Source: Synaphobranchus kaupii (Eukaryota > Chordata > Actinopteri > Anguilliformes > Synaphobranchidae). Taken from it: a stretch of DNA of 64,000 bases. The notes below the pieces were generated by a model. It saw only the letters and a program-made list of their open reading frames with translations, did no database searches and had not been told where the DNA came from. A program made the translations under genes and the position numbers. The stretch is taken from positions 23,991,276 through 24,055,275 of the forward strand of contig CM056385.1 of assembly GCA_029718625.1 (NCBI GenBank), written 5' to 3'. Below are positions 1-13,200 of this stretch, one piece after another. Within the stretch, counting starts at the first letter, position 1; each line of letters opens with the position of its first letter.

Positions 1-1809
1 TAAGAAAGATGGACATTGTTGGCTGTGGTTACTGGTTATTTGGTTGTTCGGGCCATGCGTCTAGCGCCACCATCAGCATTTTTAAAGGGCTGGTTCTCCT
101 ACGCCGTGTGACGTAGTCAGGAAAGATGCGACTGGGCCTAAATCGCCTCAACGACCTATAGTATAACTTCTGACAAAAAGATAATACTACCGAAACCTAG
201 TTCTAACTACAACACTTCAAAGGTCAAATGAGTGCATGGACCTGCGAGGCAGTATTTGCGCTATTAAGCTATTAAATAGCTTATATAGCTAACACTAACG
301 TTACTCAGAATTACAAAATGAAGACAGTGTCAGTCCCAAATCAGGAGCTAACGTAAATGAAGAAGTTAAGTTAACTTCTCAAACTAACATTACCCGTGTA
401 ACGCCACACAAGTTATAGCATGGGAACCGTAAAACAGGAAGTAACTAATAGTTACCTACAGTCTCTACAAAACGTGCGTTCTTAAGCAGCTTGTATGTGA
501 GATTATCTTTCAGCACCTATGTTAACAGTATAGCTAACCAGTCCCGAAAATCAACCGTTCTCTTGCTTGCCAAGCTAGGCAGCTAAGCTTCAATGCAGTT
601 CCACCAAAGCCCACACAGGTAGCCAGTTTGGCCACTGGGCATTCATACAGTAGCTTAGGTTAGCAAGTTAGCTAAACAGTACATAAGACAGGAATACGAA
701 ATCAGTGAGTTTTCCGAGAACCATTGCAATCAATTTAAATAAGGCGGCAAAGGTTTGCTTGCCAGTGTAATTTACTCGTGATTACGTGGAACTTCTCAAA
801 GTTACCTGACTTGACGATTTAATGTTACTGCACTACGTACGGTAGTAAAGACTGCTTGCTAACTAGCAAGCCGGCTAAAGCCGTCCATATACAAACGGCT
901 GTTTCCTTCGTTGCTATCTAGCTACCAACGCTATGTCAGAGTGTCTTCGTTTCAGAACAAAATTTAGCTACCTAAATATATTGCTAAATAATTCTATAGA
1001 TTTCAGTTAACTAGAAGCTACAACATCAAATTGCCATAGTTGCGAACTAGCATGCCAAATTGCATCAACTTCGCCTAACGTTAGCTAATGAAAGGATTTG
1101 TTGAAACGTCAAAACATGTAGACGTTCGTTACATAACGTTTTTACACGTGCTAGCTAATCGCTTTGTCAAAATATGGGACCTCTCAACTCTATCGATCTA
1201 AAACTGCAGCTTTAAATTTAGTCGAAATCACATTACAATGGTTAAATTTCATACCTGCCACTATCGGAGCCGCTCTTATTGTCCTCCCTTTACACTCATG
1301 GATATCATTGGCTAGGTCTGCCCCGTCCGTTTCTACGGTAAGGAACTCCAGCGTCAGCGTCCAAGCCTCAGTCAATGTCACAATATAGGAAAATCAGAGA
1401 TACCGACCTAAACTTCCGTTAAAACATCTAATGCGCAAATTTGGAATGTATAAAGTTATTTTAGCCATTCTCTTGCGAAATATATAAAAGAAGTAAACGA
1501 ATGGGGTTAATGACAGTTGAATACAAATGATAAAACTAATAGGCTAGATCAACATTTTTAAAAAACATTTCTCATTCATATTTATAAATACCTAGATATG
1601 TGCTGCCAAATCATGTAGCATAGACAAGACAGTTGGGAACAACTTATAGGCTATGAAATTGATATATGGTGCAAAATTAAATAATTTCATATATTTGTGT
1701 AACAGCTATTCATTCCAAAATTAAGGGAGAATAAGGCAACACATGGTCTCCACTGTAAAAACACGGACGATTTTTAGACAGATGAAGCAACTGTAGGCTA
1801 CTAGGCCTA
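1..1809. other. Left-edge intergenic sequence
   Basis: AT-rich sequence with many GCTAGCTA and AACGTT words, which are common around fish 5' ends. Apart from the candidate minus-strand exon at 1255-1366 I see no gene, RNA or tandem repeat here. Confidence 0.4.
1255..1366 (-). other. Candidate internal exon of an unrecognised minus-strand gene
   Basis: A relatively GC-rich island in AT-rich surroundings is open on the minus strand, reading AWTLTLEFLTVETDG and continuing to RTIRAAPIVA. It is bounded by a possible acceptor (ACTGAG at 1367) and a good donor (GGCAG/GTATGA at 1255). There is no ATG in frame. I do not recognise the protein. It could be part of a gene lying mostly to the left and head-to-head with WDR44, or a chance open stretch. 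Confidence 0.25.
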
Positions 1810-2627
1810 CAGTTGAAGTCGGAAGTTTACATACACTTAGGTTGAAGTCATTAAAACTTATTTTTAACCACTCATGTGGATTTCATGTTAGCAAACTATA
1901 GTGTTGGAAAGTCAGTTACGACATCTACTTTGTGCATGACTAAGTAATTTCAGCAATTGTTTACAGATAAATTATTTTACTTTTAATTCACTATATCATA
2001 ATTCCAGTGGGTCAGAAGTTTACATACACTAAGTTGACTGTGCCTTTAAATTTTTTATATTTGGTCGCATATCCTTTGCATGCCATGACTTCCTGATGTC
2101 TGTGACCCAACAACATCAAAAGACTCTTGATATCTTATTTTCTGGTACTCTTACAAGCGATACTATAATGTCTCTGCATTTGAATGGATCTCTATGGGAA
2201 TTGGGGGGTGGGACTAGATTTAGCTGTAAATTATGCTGGAACAGTATGGAATACATGATTGGTAAAATGGCTGTAAGTCATCAAGGGTCTGAGGTATCAA
2301 ACGAGCCTCAAACCATCACTCTGCTGCCAGATATGCAGTAGATATGGATGGATCACTTTAAGGGTTGTTTCTCCTGACAAAGTTAAGTCAGGAGAAGAAC
2401 CCCTTCAAGTTATCCATCCATATTTACTGTATTTCTGGCAGCAGAGTGATGATTTAAGTGAAATAATCTGTAAACAATTGTTGGAAAAATTACTTGTGTC
2501 ATGCACAAGTAACATGCACATACTGACTTGCCAACACTATAGTTTGCTAACATGAAATCTGTGGAGTGGTTAAAAATGAGTTTTACTGACTTCAACCTAA
2601 GTGTATGTAAACTTCCGACTTCAACTG
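1810..2627. mobile_element. Sleeping Beauty-type Tc1 element, nonautonomous, with foreign core and hairpin
   Basis: The ends are inverted repeats starting CAGTTGAAGTCGGAAGTTTA and closing with its complement (ACTTCCGACTTCAACTG), flanked by TA on both sides (1808-1809 and 2628-2629). The inner direct-repeat sites typical of this class are visible near 2010-2030 (cagtgggtcagaagtttaca). There is no transposase. After the usual gactgtgcctttaaa boundary the interior is replaced by a core that also occurs near 37.7, 46.1 and 55.5 kb. The core includes a long hairpin at 2315-2450. Confidence 0.93.
2315..2450. repeat. Long hairpin inside the Tc1 element
   Basis: Two arms of 64 bases (2315-2378 and 2387-2450) are complementary at about 86 percent by eye, with an 8-base loop. 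The geometry resembles a long pre-miRNA or a short foldback element. A near-identical hairpin is found at 46290-46421. Confidence 0.85.
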
Positions 2628-3699
2628 TATATCAAAATGTTCTGTGTGATAGAGTAGGCTAGCCTACATTTCACCTGTGTTGATCTCTCTATTCAATTAA
2701 CACAACATTTTCATGTATCTCTCTCTTGCTCTCTCTCTCTCTGTCTAGATGTTCTCATAGTCTTGCATTTGTGCACTTATAAATCATGTAGCCCAGTCAA
2801 CATTGCTCTGCAACAAATTTACATGAAATGAACATGTACTGTAGGTGCTGGCACACTCTTCACCTGCTTCAAGAAAGCTCCAGCATCATCCACTGTCCTA
2901 TGTAAGGAGGCCTGACTGTCTTTTACGAGCTGGTCCTGCAGCATTTTTTTTGTTCGGGTGCAGATCAAAAACAGCAGCTGTCTCCTCTTGTTCTTCGGGA
3001 TGTGCCTGGGTTCAATAAATTAATAAAAAACAACCCCTTAATCATTGCTGTCAAATTGCAAGATGAAGGTAAGTTATAATTTATTTTTCTAACTTCGGTC
3101 CCACCCTAGACTCCATAAAGGATTCTAATGTATCTATCCTATTACAGGTTCTGCCAGTGACTTGGATAATATTGACTACAACTGATACTATTTGTAGGCT
3201 GAGGTTGCTGTAGGAGTTTAAAGGGTGAGAATGTATCAAGCTCAGAAACATCAATGAACAGATGAATGTTTGCTACAGATGGTGATGTCATCCCCTTGGG
3301 TGTCAATAAGGGTAGGCCTCTTAGGTCCTTTGCAGGGGATCTTTCGGCTTTACCTCAGGGAGTTTCATTTGTTTGGTGTGGCCAACTAGAGGTTTCATTC
3401 TTTTTATTAGTTTTGTTCTTTTTTAACCTGTTTGATGTAAGTATATATGATGTTATAAATGTTTTTTCTACATGTTATGACACAACATGAAATCCATAGG
3501 CTAGGTAGGCTACCCGTTACATTATCTTAAAATTAATCTAAAACATAGCTCCGTTCTGAAATTAAATGCAATTAGATTCCATTCTTTTAAAAATGCATTG
3601 AACATTTTTTATTAAAATTGATTTTACGACAAATTTATTTACTTTCATAGTTATCCCGGTATTTATAGTCATCTAAAAATCACCAGATTTGTAACACTG
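2628..3699. other. Intergenic sequence left of the WDR44 promoter
   Basis: Contains a short CT-rich microsatellite near 2718-2748, the weak candidate exon at 2864-2944, and otherwise AT-rich sequence in which I recognise nothing. Confidence 0.35.
2864..2944 (-). other. Candidate first coding exon on the minus strand, phase-compatible with 1366-1255
   Basis: An ATG at 2944 opens 27 codons (MLQDQLVKDSQASLHR and on to GAFLKQ) ending at a plausible donor AAGCAG/GTGAAG. Its end phase (0) matches the candidate exon at 1366-1255. The frame is also open about 24 codons upstream of the ATG. The same DNA on the plus strand could instead be an exon between a TAG acceptor at 2844 and a GTAAGG donor near 2901. 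I do not recognise it. Confidence 0.18.
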
Positions 3700-4225
3700 G
3701 GTAACGCAGAGGCTTCTCCGACCCTGCAGCTGGGTTTTATAGAGCGCAGTAGCCAATTTCTCTTCTGTAGTCTCGCGACATTTCCTGATCTGACTTATTT
3801 ATTTATTTTCTAGTTTTAAATTAAGGAACAATGGCATATTCTTCTTTTTAAATCGACAAAAATGTTTCTCTATTACAGTAGAAAGTAGTGTCAGCTGGTA
3901 GTTATTGTATTAGCTATAAAGGACGTCTCTGGATATGATGTTGCTGACAGTCAAAATGACAGCTATCTTGCGCTGGTGAGGTTTCGAATCAGGGTAGCCT
4001 ATTGTAGCTGACTATGCTAGCCTACAGGTGAGAGGCATCTCCCATCCCTGCACTGTAGCTAATGTAGCTGACAGTTGGCTAACTAACTCCATTCTGAACC
4101 CGAATCAGCATCACTGGATTTTTCCTTACTATGGCTCGCTAGTTATCTTAGGCTTGTTGTGTGTTCTGTTTTACATTCCATAACGTTACTTGGATTATTT
4201 TAACTAGGCTAGCTATATTGGCTAA
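3700..4225 (+). promoter_or_regulatory. wdr44: Probable WDR44 promoter and 5' UTR
   Basis: This is the stretch immediately upstream of the WDR44 start codon. It contains several AACGTT/GCTAGC-type words (for example near 4185), which also cluster around 5' ends elsewhere in the window. I see no TATA box at a convincing distance and cannot place the transcription start. Inference from position only. Confidence 0.35.
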
Positions 4226-7200
4226 ATGGACTCGGACACAAGTGGCTCAGAAGAATTCTATGATACGACTGAAGATGTCAGTTTGATTCTTTCCACAAAT
4301 GCGTAAGTATAAAAAACAAATACAGGCTATTTATTTGACGAATGTTGATATATATATATATATATAGTCACCGGTTAACATTAGCCTAACTAGTACCTGT
4401 CAGCTAAGCGCTGACTTGTCAAGACAGATCCATCTTTAACATGCAGCCCTTTCTGTACATGGTAGAACATAGATCCGTGAATGTGTAATAGAAAGGGAGT
4501 GTAACTAGCCTATACGTCTTGTGCTGTTTTTTTAAACCGTAATTCGCAGCAGGCTACTGTACTGTAGCCATGTTTTATGGAGTGTATACATTTCAATTTG
4601 TTTCTGTATCGTAACATTATTTGGTAAGAGCTCACAAATGAACACAAATTATATCTATAGCGATAGGGTCGCACAAAATCTGATATGACAGCAGGTCTCA
4701 TGTCTAGTATTGCCTTATTGTGTTATGTGGTAATTCGATGGTTTATTTTGCTCTCGCCAGGAGATGTAACGTTACTGCCCATGCAGTGTTCTTATGTGTG
4801 CATAGCAGCTAATGAGATACAATTTTATATCGCTGTTTGGATGACATGACCCAATGCAATAATATCTTATGACGAACTTGTATGGTTGATATTGCTGTTG
4901 AATTTAACGTTCAAGAATCAAATATATTGGTAAGGTATATCCATGGTAAGTAATATTCTGCAGTCAGCAGATTTTTCCTTATGTTGTCACATGTTATGTT
5001 GCACGGGTCAAAGTACAGAATTGCAAGAAAAACAGTGGTTCTTTGTTTCAAGCCTTTTGCTTACCTTGATTGTTGGAGTCCTGTTGGTTTCCATGTATAG
5101 CCCGAACAACTCTTTGTATGCAAAGTAGATGTAGATTAGATGCAGATATGATCCCAAGTCCCTATTGAAACATACTATCAATCATACAACAGTACCATTC
5201 TCTGTTTAAATAGATTTTTTTTTTAGCAATGGGTTTTTGACATTGTCTGCTGTGAGACTGCTCTTCATACAAAGATATCCAGAAAACGTATGTACCCTGC
5301 TTCTAGAGTTGGACATGCGTGCCCACAATCTTACTTAGGAAATTAGTCAAATGCTTTCTGTCTCATGAAAAAATAATAGATTAAATGGGGCTTCATTTAT
5401 TGGATTTTCTCCAAGGGACATTCCGTCAGAAATCAATCACTTTCTGACCTCACACTTTTAGATTAACCTATATGAGAAAGCGTTAGAATGTGGTTTGGTA
5501 AAACAGAATGACCAACCATTCAGGAGACAGGGGACCTCAAAGTTGACCCATATTGGACCCCCCACCATACCTAAGGACACAGATGCCTTCTTCAAAAATA
5601 AACATAACAGTAATTTGGCATATTTATTTATTTTGGACCAAATGTATTGAAATTGTGGATAACCTTGTCTGTAAGCTTTCAGATAATAAGAGAACCATAC
5701 TGTTATGTCAACTTTGAGGGCCCCTGTCTCCTGAAAGGTTCATCATTCTGGTTTATCAAACTACATTCTAACACTCTCTAATATAGTTTAACATGCATGG
5801 AAATGTGTTAAAATCTAAAAGGGTGAGATCAGAAAGTGATTGATTTCTGATGGAATGCCCCCCAAATGTTGTTGGTTCCACAATTGTTTGAAATGTGAAA
5901 CTGGGCAGTTTGATGGAATTAGAAAAAAATGTAACAATACATAAAAATAATTATAGTCCACATTTCTCTTCTTACTTTAGGTCACCAGCAAAGAGTGTCC
6001 TTCCCTCAACAAAGGTATGAACTAATTATACTAATTCTAATTTTGTAATATGGAAATATCTGTTGGAGTTGAACAGGACTTCTACTGATTATGGTATATA
6101 GTGCCACGACCCACTTGGAATTTAGTTGTCAAATGTCAAGAAATAATTAGAGAAGTAATTAAACTGTGGGCCATTATTTTGCTAGGGATGATTTATGAGA
6201 AGTTATGTGTAATAATCTTCCTTATGAGATTAAGGGTATTAAAAACATTTTTGGTAATATTATTTTTTGTACCCGACCGCTGCTCAGTCCTTATATCTTG
6301 AGATGATACATAATCGGACTGAGGAAACACTGCAGACTCTTGCGTTGTTTTATAAGAGATGGATTTGGTGTCCGTGGACAGAAGAGCAAGTCACTGAGTG
6401 GATTGCGGGGTTGAATGTAAAGTGACATTTAGACTAGAACTGTCACGGCTGGGAAACGGTTGCTGCTCACACAGGGATTCAAATCTTCTCTTTGCATGGG
6501 CACAGTGGCCAGCTCACATGATGAAAAACTCCAGCAATTATTACATCACTTGATACTGTTCTTCCTGGAGAGATGGGAATGGACAGTGGAGGCGGGGTAG
6601 TGGATCTTGAGTGGTGGTTGAGTTAAACACATCTGATGGTACTACCAAACCAGATCCAAAGTATTCTCTAGTGATCCTGTCCAGGGTATCCATTCACAGT
6701 TCCCACACCCTACTGTTATTGACCATCAAGAGGAGGAATAACCAGCCACTGAATATCAATATGAGTGCATAGTGGTAGAACAAATGATTCATACTGGTGA
6801 AGCTGAGATTTCCCTTTAAGACATATAGAGACACTTTGATGTTTGGCAGCTGATATTTTATTGTATGTAACCTAGAGATTGTTGAGACGACTTTGTCAAA
6901 ATGATTATCTGAATGATATACCTAAAATGAAATATGCATGTCTGTCATTTTAGCAAGCAAGGGAAAGTCCTCTTGAAGTGATGAATGACTTGAATGCCTT
7001 TCTTATATTTTACTCTGAGTACTGTATTCCTCTGTGCTCGTCTAGTCTGTGGAGGGAACTAAAGCATTACATTTAATTTGTTGGAAGGGTCTTAACATTT
7101 TGACGTCATATTGTATTCAGGTGAATGTGGTGCTTCTCATTGATTGGCCACAGTAATTTTGTGTCTGTATTTGTTGTCGACTGCAGGGGAGCGAGGAGAG

Positions 7201-10200
7201 CCCTACAGTGGTGGCCTCTTCACTGGCACCACAGGAGCCCTGCAATGATGACTCTCTCCAGGTGCATCCCTCCTTCTCCTTTCAGCTAGTGGCAATGCAT
7301 AACCCAGTATTCACATTTCTACAGCTTTTTAAAGAACTTATTCCTGTTATGTGACCACTCCTATTCTTCAAACCTGTTTATTGGAACAAAGTAACACAGG
7401 CAATGGAAACAGTCCTATCCATGGATGCCATTTGAAATTCCAAAATAAATCTATTCCAGGTCATATCTTGTAATAGACACTATAAGCTCACTTTGAAAAA
7501 AAATCATTGGGTGCCCTGCACAAGAAGCCCATTGGATGGGGTGCCGGGCCCAAGAAAACAGAATGTCAATAATTGTAAATAAATTGAAAGAAACTAGGGA
7601 ATGGGGAAGCACTGAGGAAGGTCTAGTTTTATCTTTATTGTCAAAAGGAAGCACTTAAAAAACAGCTAAAAAAAGGTCAAGCTCACGTGTTTTGGTTTGT
7701 TCACCTTCTTCGGAACATGACTGTGGTAGCTACACATCAGACGTTTATGAACCGATAATGAATGAAGACAGACATATTTCAAAAAGTATACAAAACTATA
7801 ATCTTACTATTGCCAAGAACAAAATTATATGTTTTGGCCTTAACTCTGACAGTGTTGTCTGAAATTCAGCATTAAGACTGAGTTCCCCTGTAATTCCCCT
7901 GGTTTGAGTGTTTCCTAAGCTGGCAGTGACCAGGGCTCTGTGCTGATGCACCTCAATATCCCTCAACCCGTCTTTGTTATTTTAAGCTCAGACTAAGCTG
8001 TTCGCTCTGTGAGTGAGGGATTGGATCCCTGCCCATGAGGGTTGCAGGCAGGCTTTAGGTTGTCTGGGTCACTAGGATCCACGTAAATCATCTCAGCATG
8101 TTTACGTGTTGTTTATGATATGCAAGAACGTTCCTCAGTTTCATGCATGTTGACACTTCTCCAACACTAACTTAACGGAAGTGTATGGTTTGGACCATAT
8201 ATGCTCATTGAATGGTACTTATTTTTCAAAGGCACAAATATTACATTCTGTAGACAGGGGTAAACATTATTGAAGAAACACATATTTTCACCAATATTCA
8301 AAACAAAATGATTTAATATGATTGTAAATTTCACTGGCATCTAGTAGGCTACTGATGTATTTCCAAAGCATATTTGACCCCGATCTGATTATGATACAGT
8401 ATAAATAAAGCAATGCTGACCAGCTTATTTCACCCATGACTATATCTCCATGTCACCAGATCATTGACAGCATAATTGAAGAGAGCCAGAGGAGGAGCAC
8501 CGCAGACGAGTTGCCACTCACAGAGGATGTTTTGGAAATTAAGAATGGGGTGCCTTTGGTCCCAGGGGTCATGGCTGTGGGGCAGCACGCCACTGTTGAT
8601 AACCTACAAGAGCCTGCTGAGGTATGCATTGCCATTGGGCAGGAGGACAAGGGGGACTGTCCCAAAACCAGAGGCCCAGAGAAACACTTCCCATTAACAG
8701 CAAGAGCCCCAGATATCACCAGCACCCTCATTCACAATCGGCAAAGCCCGTCATGTCTCCAGGTGTCTGCAGAGGAGGAGCAGGAACGGAAGGCAGCTGA
8801 CATTTTGGAACAGGTCTCTCTCGCTGTCTTCTCTGGCCCCACTAAGCCCCCAAGGCAGTTCTCCACTGAGCCGGATATTGTAGCCAGCACTAAGAAGACC
8901 CCACCTATGAGACCACCCCTTCCTAGTGGCACTCCTCCACCCCGACCCCCTCCCCCGCTCCGCCCTCCGCCCCCGACCCGTGCAAGGACCGAGGAGGTGT
9001 TCCAGCTGTCAGAACTTGAAGGTAAAAGGTGTTTTTTGTATTTCCTCCTCAGGTGTATTGCATTTACAGAAGAACATTAAGTTCAGCTTTGACAGAAACA
9101 GCAATCAAAGAGCATTAAACTTAATAAATAATCAAACTTTGTTAATGTATTAATGTATAAGTCCTAGCTGACTCTTGGGGCAGTTCACCCAAAAATTTCA
9201 TTTTGATATGTTTCTACATACTCGGGAGTGCTATCTATCCATGCAGGTAGTTTAGCTGAGAACTCACTAGTTTTGTAGATATCCGCTGCAGCTCACTGTG
9301 ATATCACCCTGATAGAACGGACCTCAGCAGGTCCAAAGTTTGTGGTGCTCAAAGCACCAAAAATGTACATTCTAAAAAATCAACAGCAACGTCTCTTTCC
9401 AAATATAATCACACGGTTACTCACAAACATCCACAGACCTTGTGCACGGTTTTTTCGAAAACTACTTTCTTCCGAAGTACGCCAACTGTGTATATACACG
9501 CAACTGTGTATATAAGTCTTAACCAGAGCATGCCAGTATTCTCAGGCTTATGTCAACACAATCCCACATTTAATCATATTTAACCAGTTAACTAACGTAC
9601 CCAGCTTCTTCATGTACGCAAGTGCAAAACTATGTCTCTTAACTACACAACATGCGATAGAGTTGTATCCAATAAGGGGTTGATATATCACAATGCGACA
9701 GTACCGGAAATAGGCCGGAGCTGACTGCGCAGGGGGAGCCGACTCCGCAGTTACACCGGGGGTGCATCCCAATACTCGAGAAATGCATCATTCTTTCCTC
9801 CACTACCACCTCCTCTCCTCCATGCCCTGGAAACCGATCTTTGTGTCCTAATCTAATGTTGCTAATTACATATTAATTATATATTAATGGTTACATATTA
9901 ATTAATGTCTCAACACAAATCGTAATGTCAGGTACATTGTATACTGTAAATGCAACTATTTGTACATGAAACTTACAGGCAGTTTTGCATACTTCCGGAT
10001 AGGAGACGAGTGGAGGAAAGGAAGTGAGGAGTGAAGAATATTGGGAATAACTTTCTGCTCTCTGGAAATGTAGTTTACAAATGCATAAGTTTACAAATGG
10101 TCGGGATGTACTGCAGCAATTGCAAGAAGTAGTTCCAACATTGTATTACTGTTATTCAAAAGATAAACAAAGACAAAACGAAAGACGCTATACTGTGAGT

Positions 10201-13200
10201 TTCCCATTTTCAATAGTGAAATTTATCATGGTTTTTGAAGGCTAAACTACTTGCCCCTTTGTAACACATTTAAACCCACTGAGAAGCTGCAGCTGAGGGG
10301 TAAGTTTCTCAATACTAAAGCTATCAGTGAGGTTGTGCTTTGCACAATTATAAATGATGGAAAACTTAACATTTCAGTAGGGCCTGGGTTGGAAAAAAGT
10401 GAACCTATCCTATATGCATGCCATGGAGAAGTCCCATGTTCGCATTGTGCTTATTGTGCTATATTGCAAACAATTACATAAAAAGAGGTAACAAAATATA
10501 TTAACTGATTTAACTGATCAAATTGTAGACCGAGTTGAATTGATAGGCTCCTTCTTGGTGTGGACACATGGCCACGAAAACTAACCCTTAGGTAGATAAT
10601 GAAGAATTCAAAGACAAAGCAAATGACGAGCTAAACCTGCATTGTGTTAATATGTTTAAGGACAAAATTATGAAAGAACTTAACCATGTGTGTTCAACAA
10701 ACCTGAATTATTGATTCACCTCAGTCTTTAATTTGATCAGTTAAAAAATTTTGTTACTTCTTTTTATGTAATTGTTTCCAATATAGCACAATTAGTACAA
10801 TGTGAACATGGGAATTTTATTCTCCATGGCATGCATAGCTATTGCTGACATAATGTGGTTTAAGAGGGTAAATAATCCCTGGGAACATGAAAAGCACCTA
10901 ATTAAGAAAAAATAACAGCTTGGTAAAATTCTGGGATTGCAATTGTGGTTGGAACGAAAACCAGCATACACAGGTGTCCCCCAGGATCAAGTTTGGAACC
11001 ACTGCACTAACCTGCTTATGGCAAGACCTGGAATGGTCCAAATTATTATGCATTATGAGTGTTATTTCCATCTCTGTACTTACATAATGATTTAAAAATG
11101 CATCACAAGCAATAACTGGGTGCTTAAGACGTGAAAGCAGAGCTTTGCTAATCCCTGCAATCACCCTGTTTCTGCCTAGTGTCCTCAAAGCCAGTGGAAC
11201 CCTGTGGCTTGATGTCTCCCAGCACTACGGTTGAATGCATCACCAAGGAGCTGCAGCACTCTTTGGACTTGGCCAGTGCAACCAGTGGGGACAAATTGGT
11301 AATCACTCTAGTAAGTGAGCCATATTTGCTCTCCTTCAGTTTTTTGTTAGCCAACATCTATCAAGAATGACATGTTTCTAGAGCTCAGTGTTACCGTAGG
11401 AAAGCGTAGGGGTTGAAGTCCAGTTGTGTCTTCTGTGGTTGTGTATGTGTGTTTCTGCCTCCCATTTAGTACTGGTAGGCTATCAGCCACCCCCCCCCCC
11501 CCTTTGATCAATTCATGTCTCCAGCAAGTCTATCCCAGTTCAAGTCAACATCCAGGCATGCTGAGGCAGATTGGTTTGCCAAAATTTCCTTACATAAGAT
11601 AAAGGATGATGCAATGTCTTCAAAGTATTCACAAAAGTGCTTAGCTGTATGTACATAACTCTGTGTATGTATGTATGTACCCCCCCCCCCCCCCCCCCCC
11701 CCCCACATATTTCTGTTTTTATATAAGTAAGCTAGTCATCTTATTAACCATCTCTGTGTAAGAAAAACTTGAACTAGTATGTGTGTGGGTGGGGTTTTCA
11801 GGAGCATGACAGTCAAAGCTCCGGCCTCACCGACACTGAGGCAGCTGGACCCCAGCGACCACGCTCCAACTCTGGTCGTGAGCTGACAGATGAGGTAAGT
11901 TCGCGCTGCTATGCTCAAGCTAATACTCCCATGTCCATGAGACTGCTCATCTTTGGATCTCGTCTGTTTTTCCTCACCACAGTCACAGAAATGGTAAGAG
12001 GAATCAGCTTGCTGATTGTGGGGTTTTGTCTTTTTGTTTGTCTGAAACAGGAGATACTGGCAAGTGTGATTATTAAGAACTTGGACACTGGGGAGGAGAT
12101 CCCGTTGAGCCTGGCAGAGGAGAAGCTGCCCAATGGAATCAACCCGCTCACACTCCATATCATGAGGAGGACCAAAGAGTATATCACGTAAGGAGGATAA
12201 CACCCCCCTGTCTGCTTGGCTGTGTAATGTGTCATACATTAACCGTCTACTGATCTCTGGCACTGTGTAATGTGTCATACATTAACCGTCTACTGATCTC
12301 TGGCACTGTGTAATGTGTCATACACTAACCGTCTACTGATCTCTGGCACTGTGTAATGTGTCATACACTAACCGTCTACTGATCTCTGGCACTGTGTAAT
12401 GTGTCATACACTAACCGTCTACTGATCTCTGGCACTGTGTAATGTGTCATACACTAACCGTCTACTGATCTCTGGCACTGTGTAATGTGTCATACACTAA
12501 CCGTCTACTGATCTCTGGCACTGTGTAATGTGTCATACACTAACCGTCTACTGATCTCTGGCACTGTCTAATGTGTCATACACTAACCGTCTACTGATCT
12601 CTGGCACTGCGCGTAATTGGAGAATTGGAACTGCAAACTGTTGGTGCTTATCTGTGATGCATTTTGCCTTACAAAGATAGCAAAAGATGTGATCCTAGCC
12701 AAAGATAGTGGACCACATAGTCTTTGTTGTTGACAACACCACTGAAATAAAAAAGGAAAAGTTTGAGCCTTACTTAAATACAAACCCCCAGGTTTCTAGA
12801 ATGTTCTATGTGAGAATGTTCTATGTGCTTCAATTGCAGAAAAGAATAGGAGAGTTACTGGTTATAATCTCTCTATTCTTTGCTGAAGCATTTGCTAAAT
12901 ATCATTAAATGATTAATTGTGCTGTAAGCATTTCTGTTTAGGACAGCAATCTTCCCAAAGACTGAGAAGTATGTTTCTCTCCCAGGAACGATGATGCGCA
13001 ATCAGATGATGAAGACAAGTCCCAGTCCCAGTTATCTGAGACAGATGGAGGAAAGCTCAAACAGAGAACGTAAGACTATGGATGTGACTCCACATACTCA
13101 AGCACTGCTTCCGTCTGTAGTTTTTAGCTGTTTGCAATAACTGTGTGATTTTGTGTACCCAGAACACAACTGAAGAAGTTTTTCGGTAAATCTGTTAAGA

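Noticed and set aside
11736..12278. A 180-residue open frame on the minus strand opposite WDR44 exons 6-7
   Set aside because: It is the antisense shadow of real exons and runs into the 43-bp repeat; no family resemblance.
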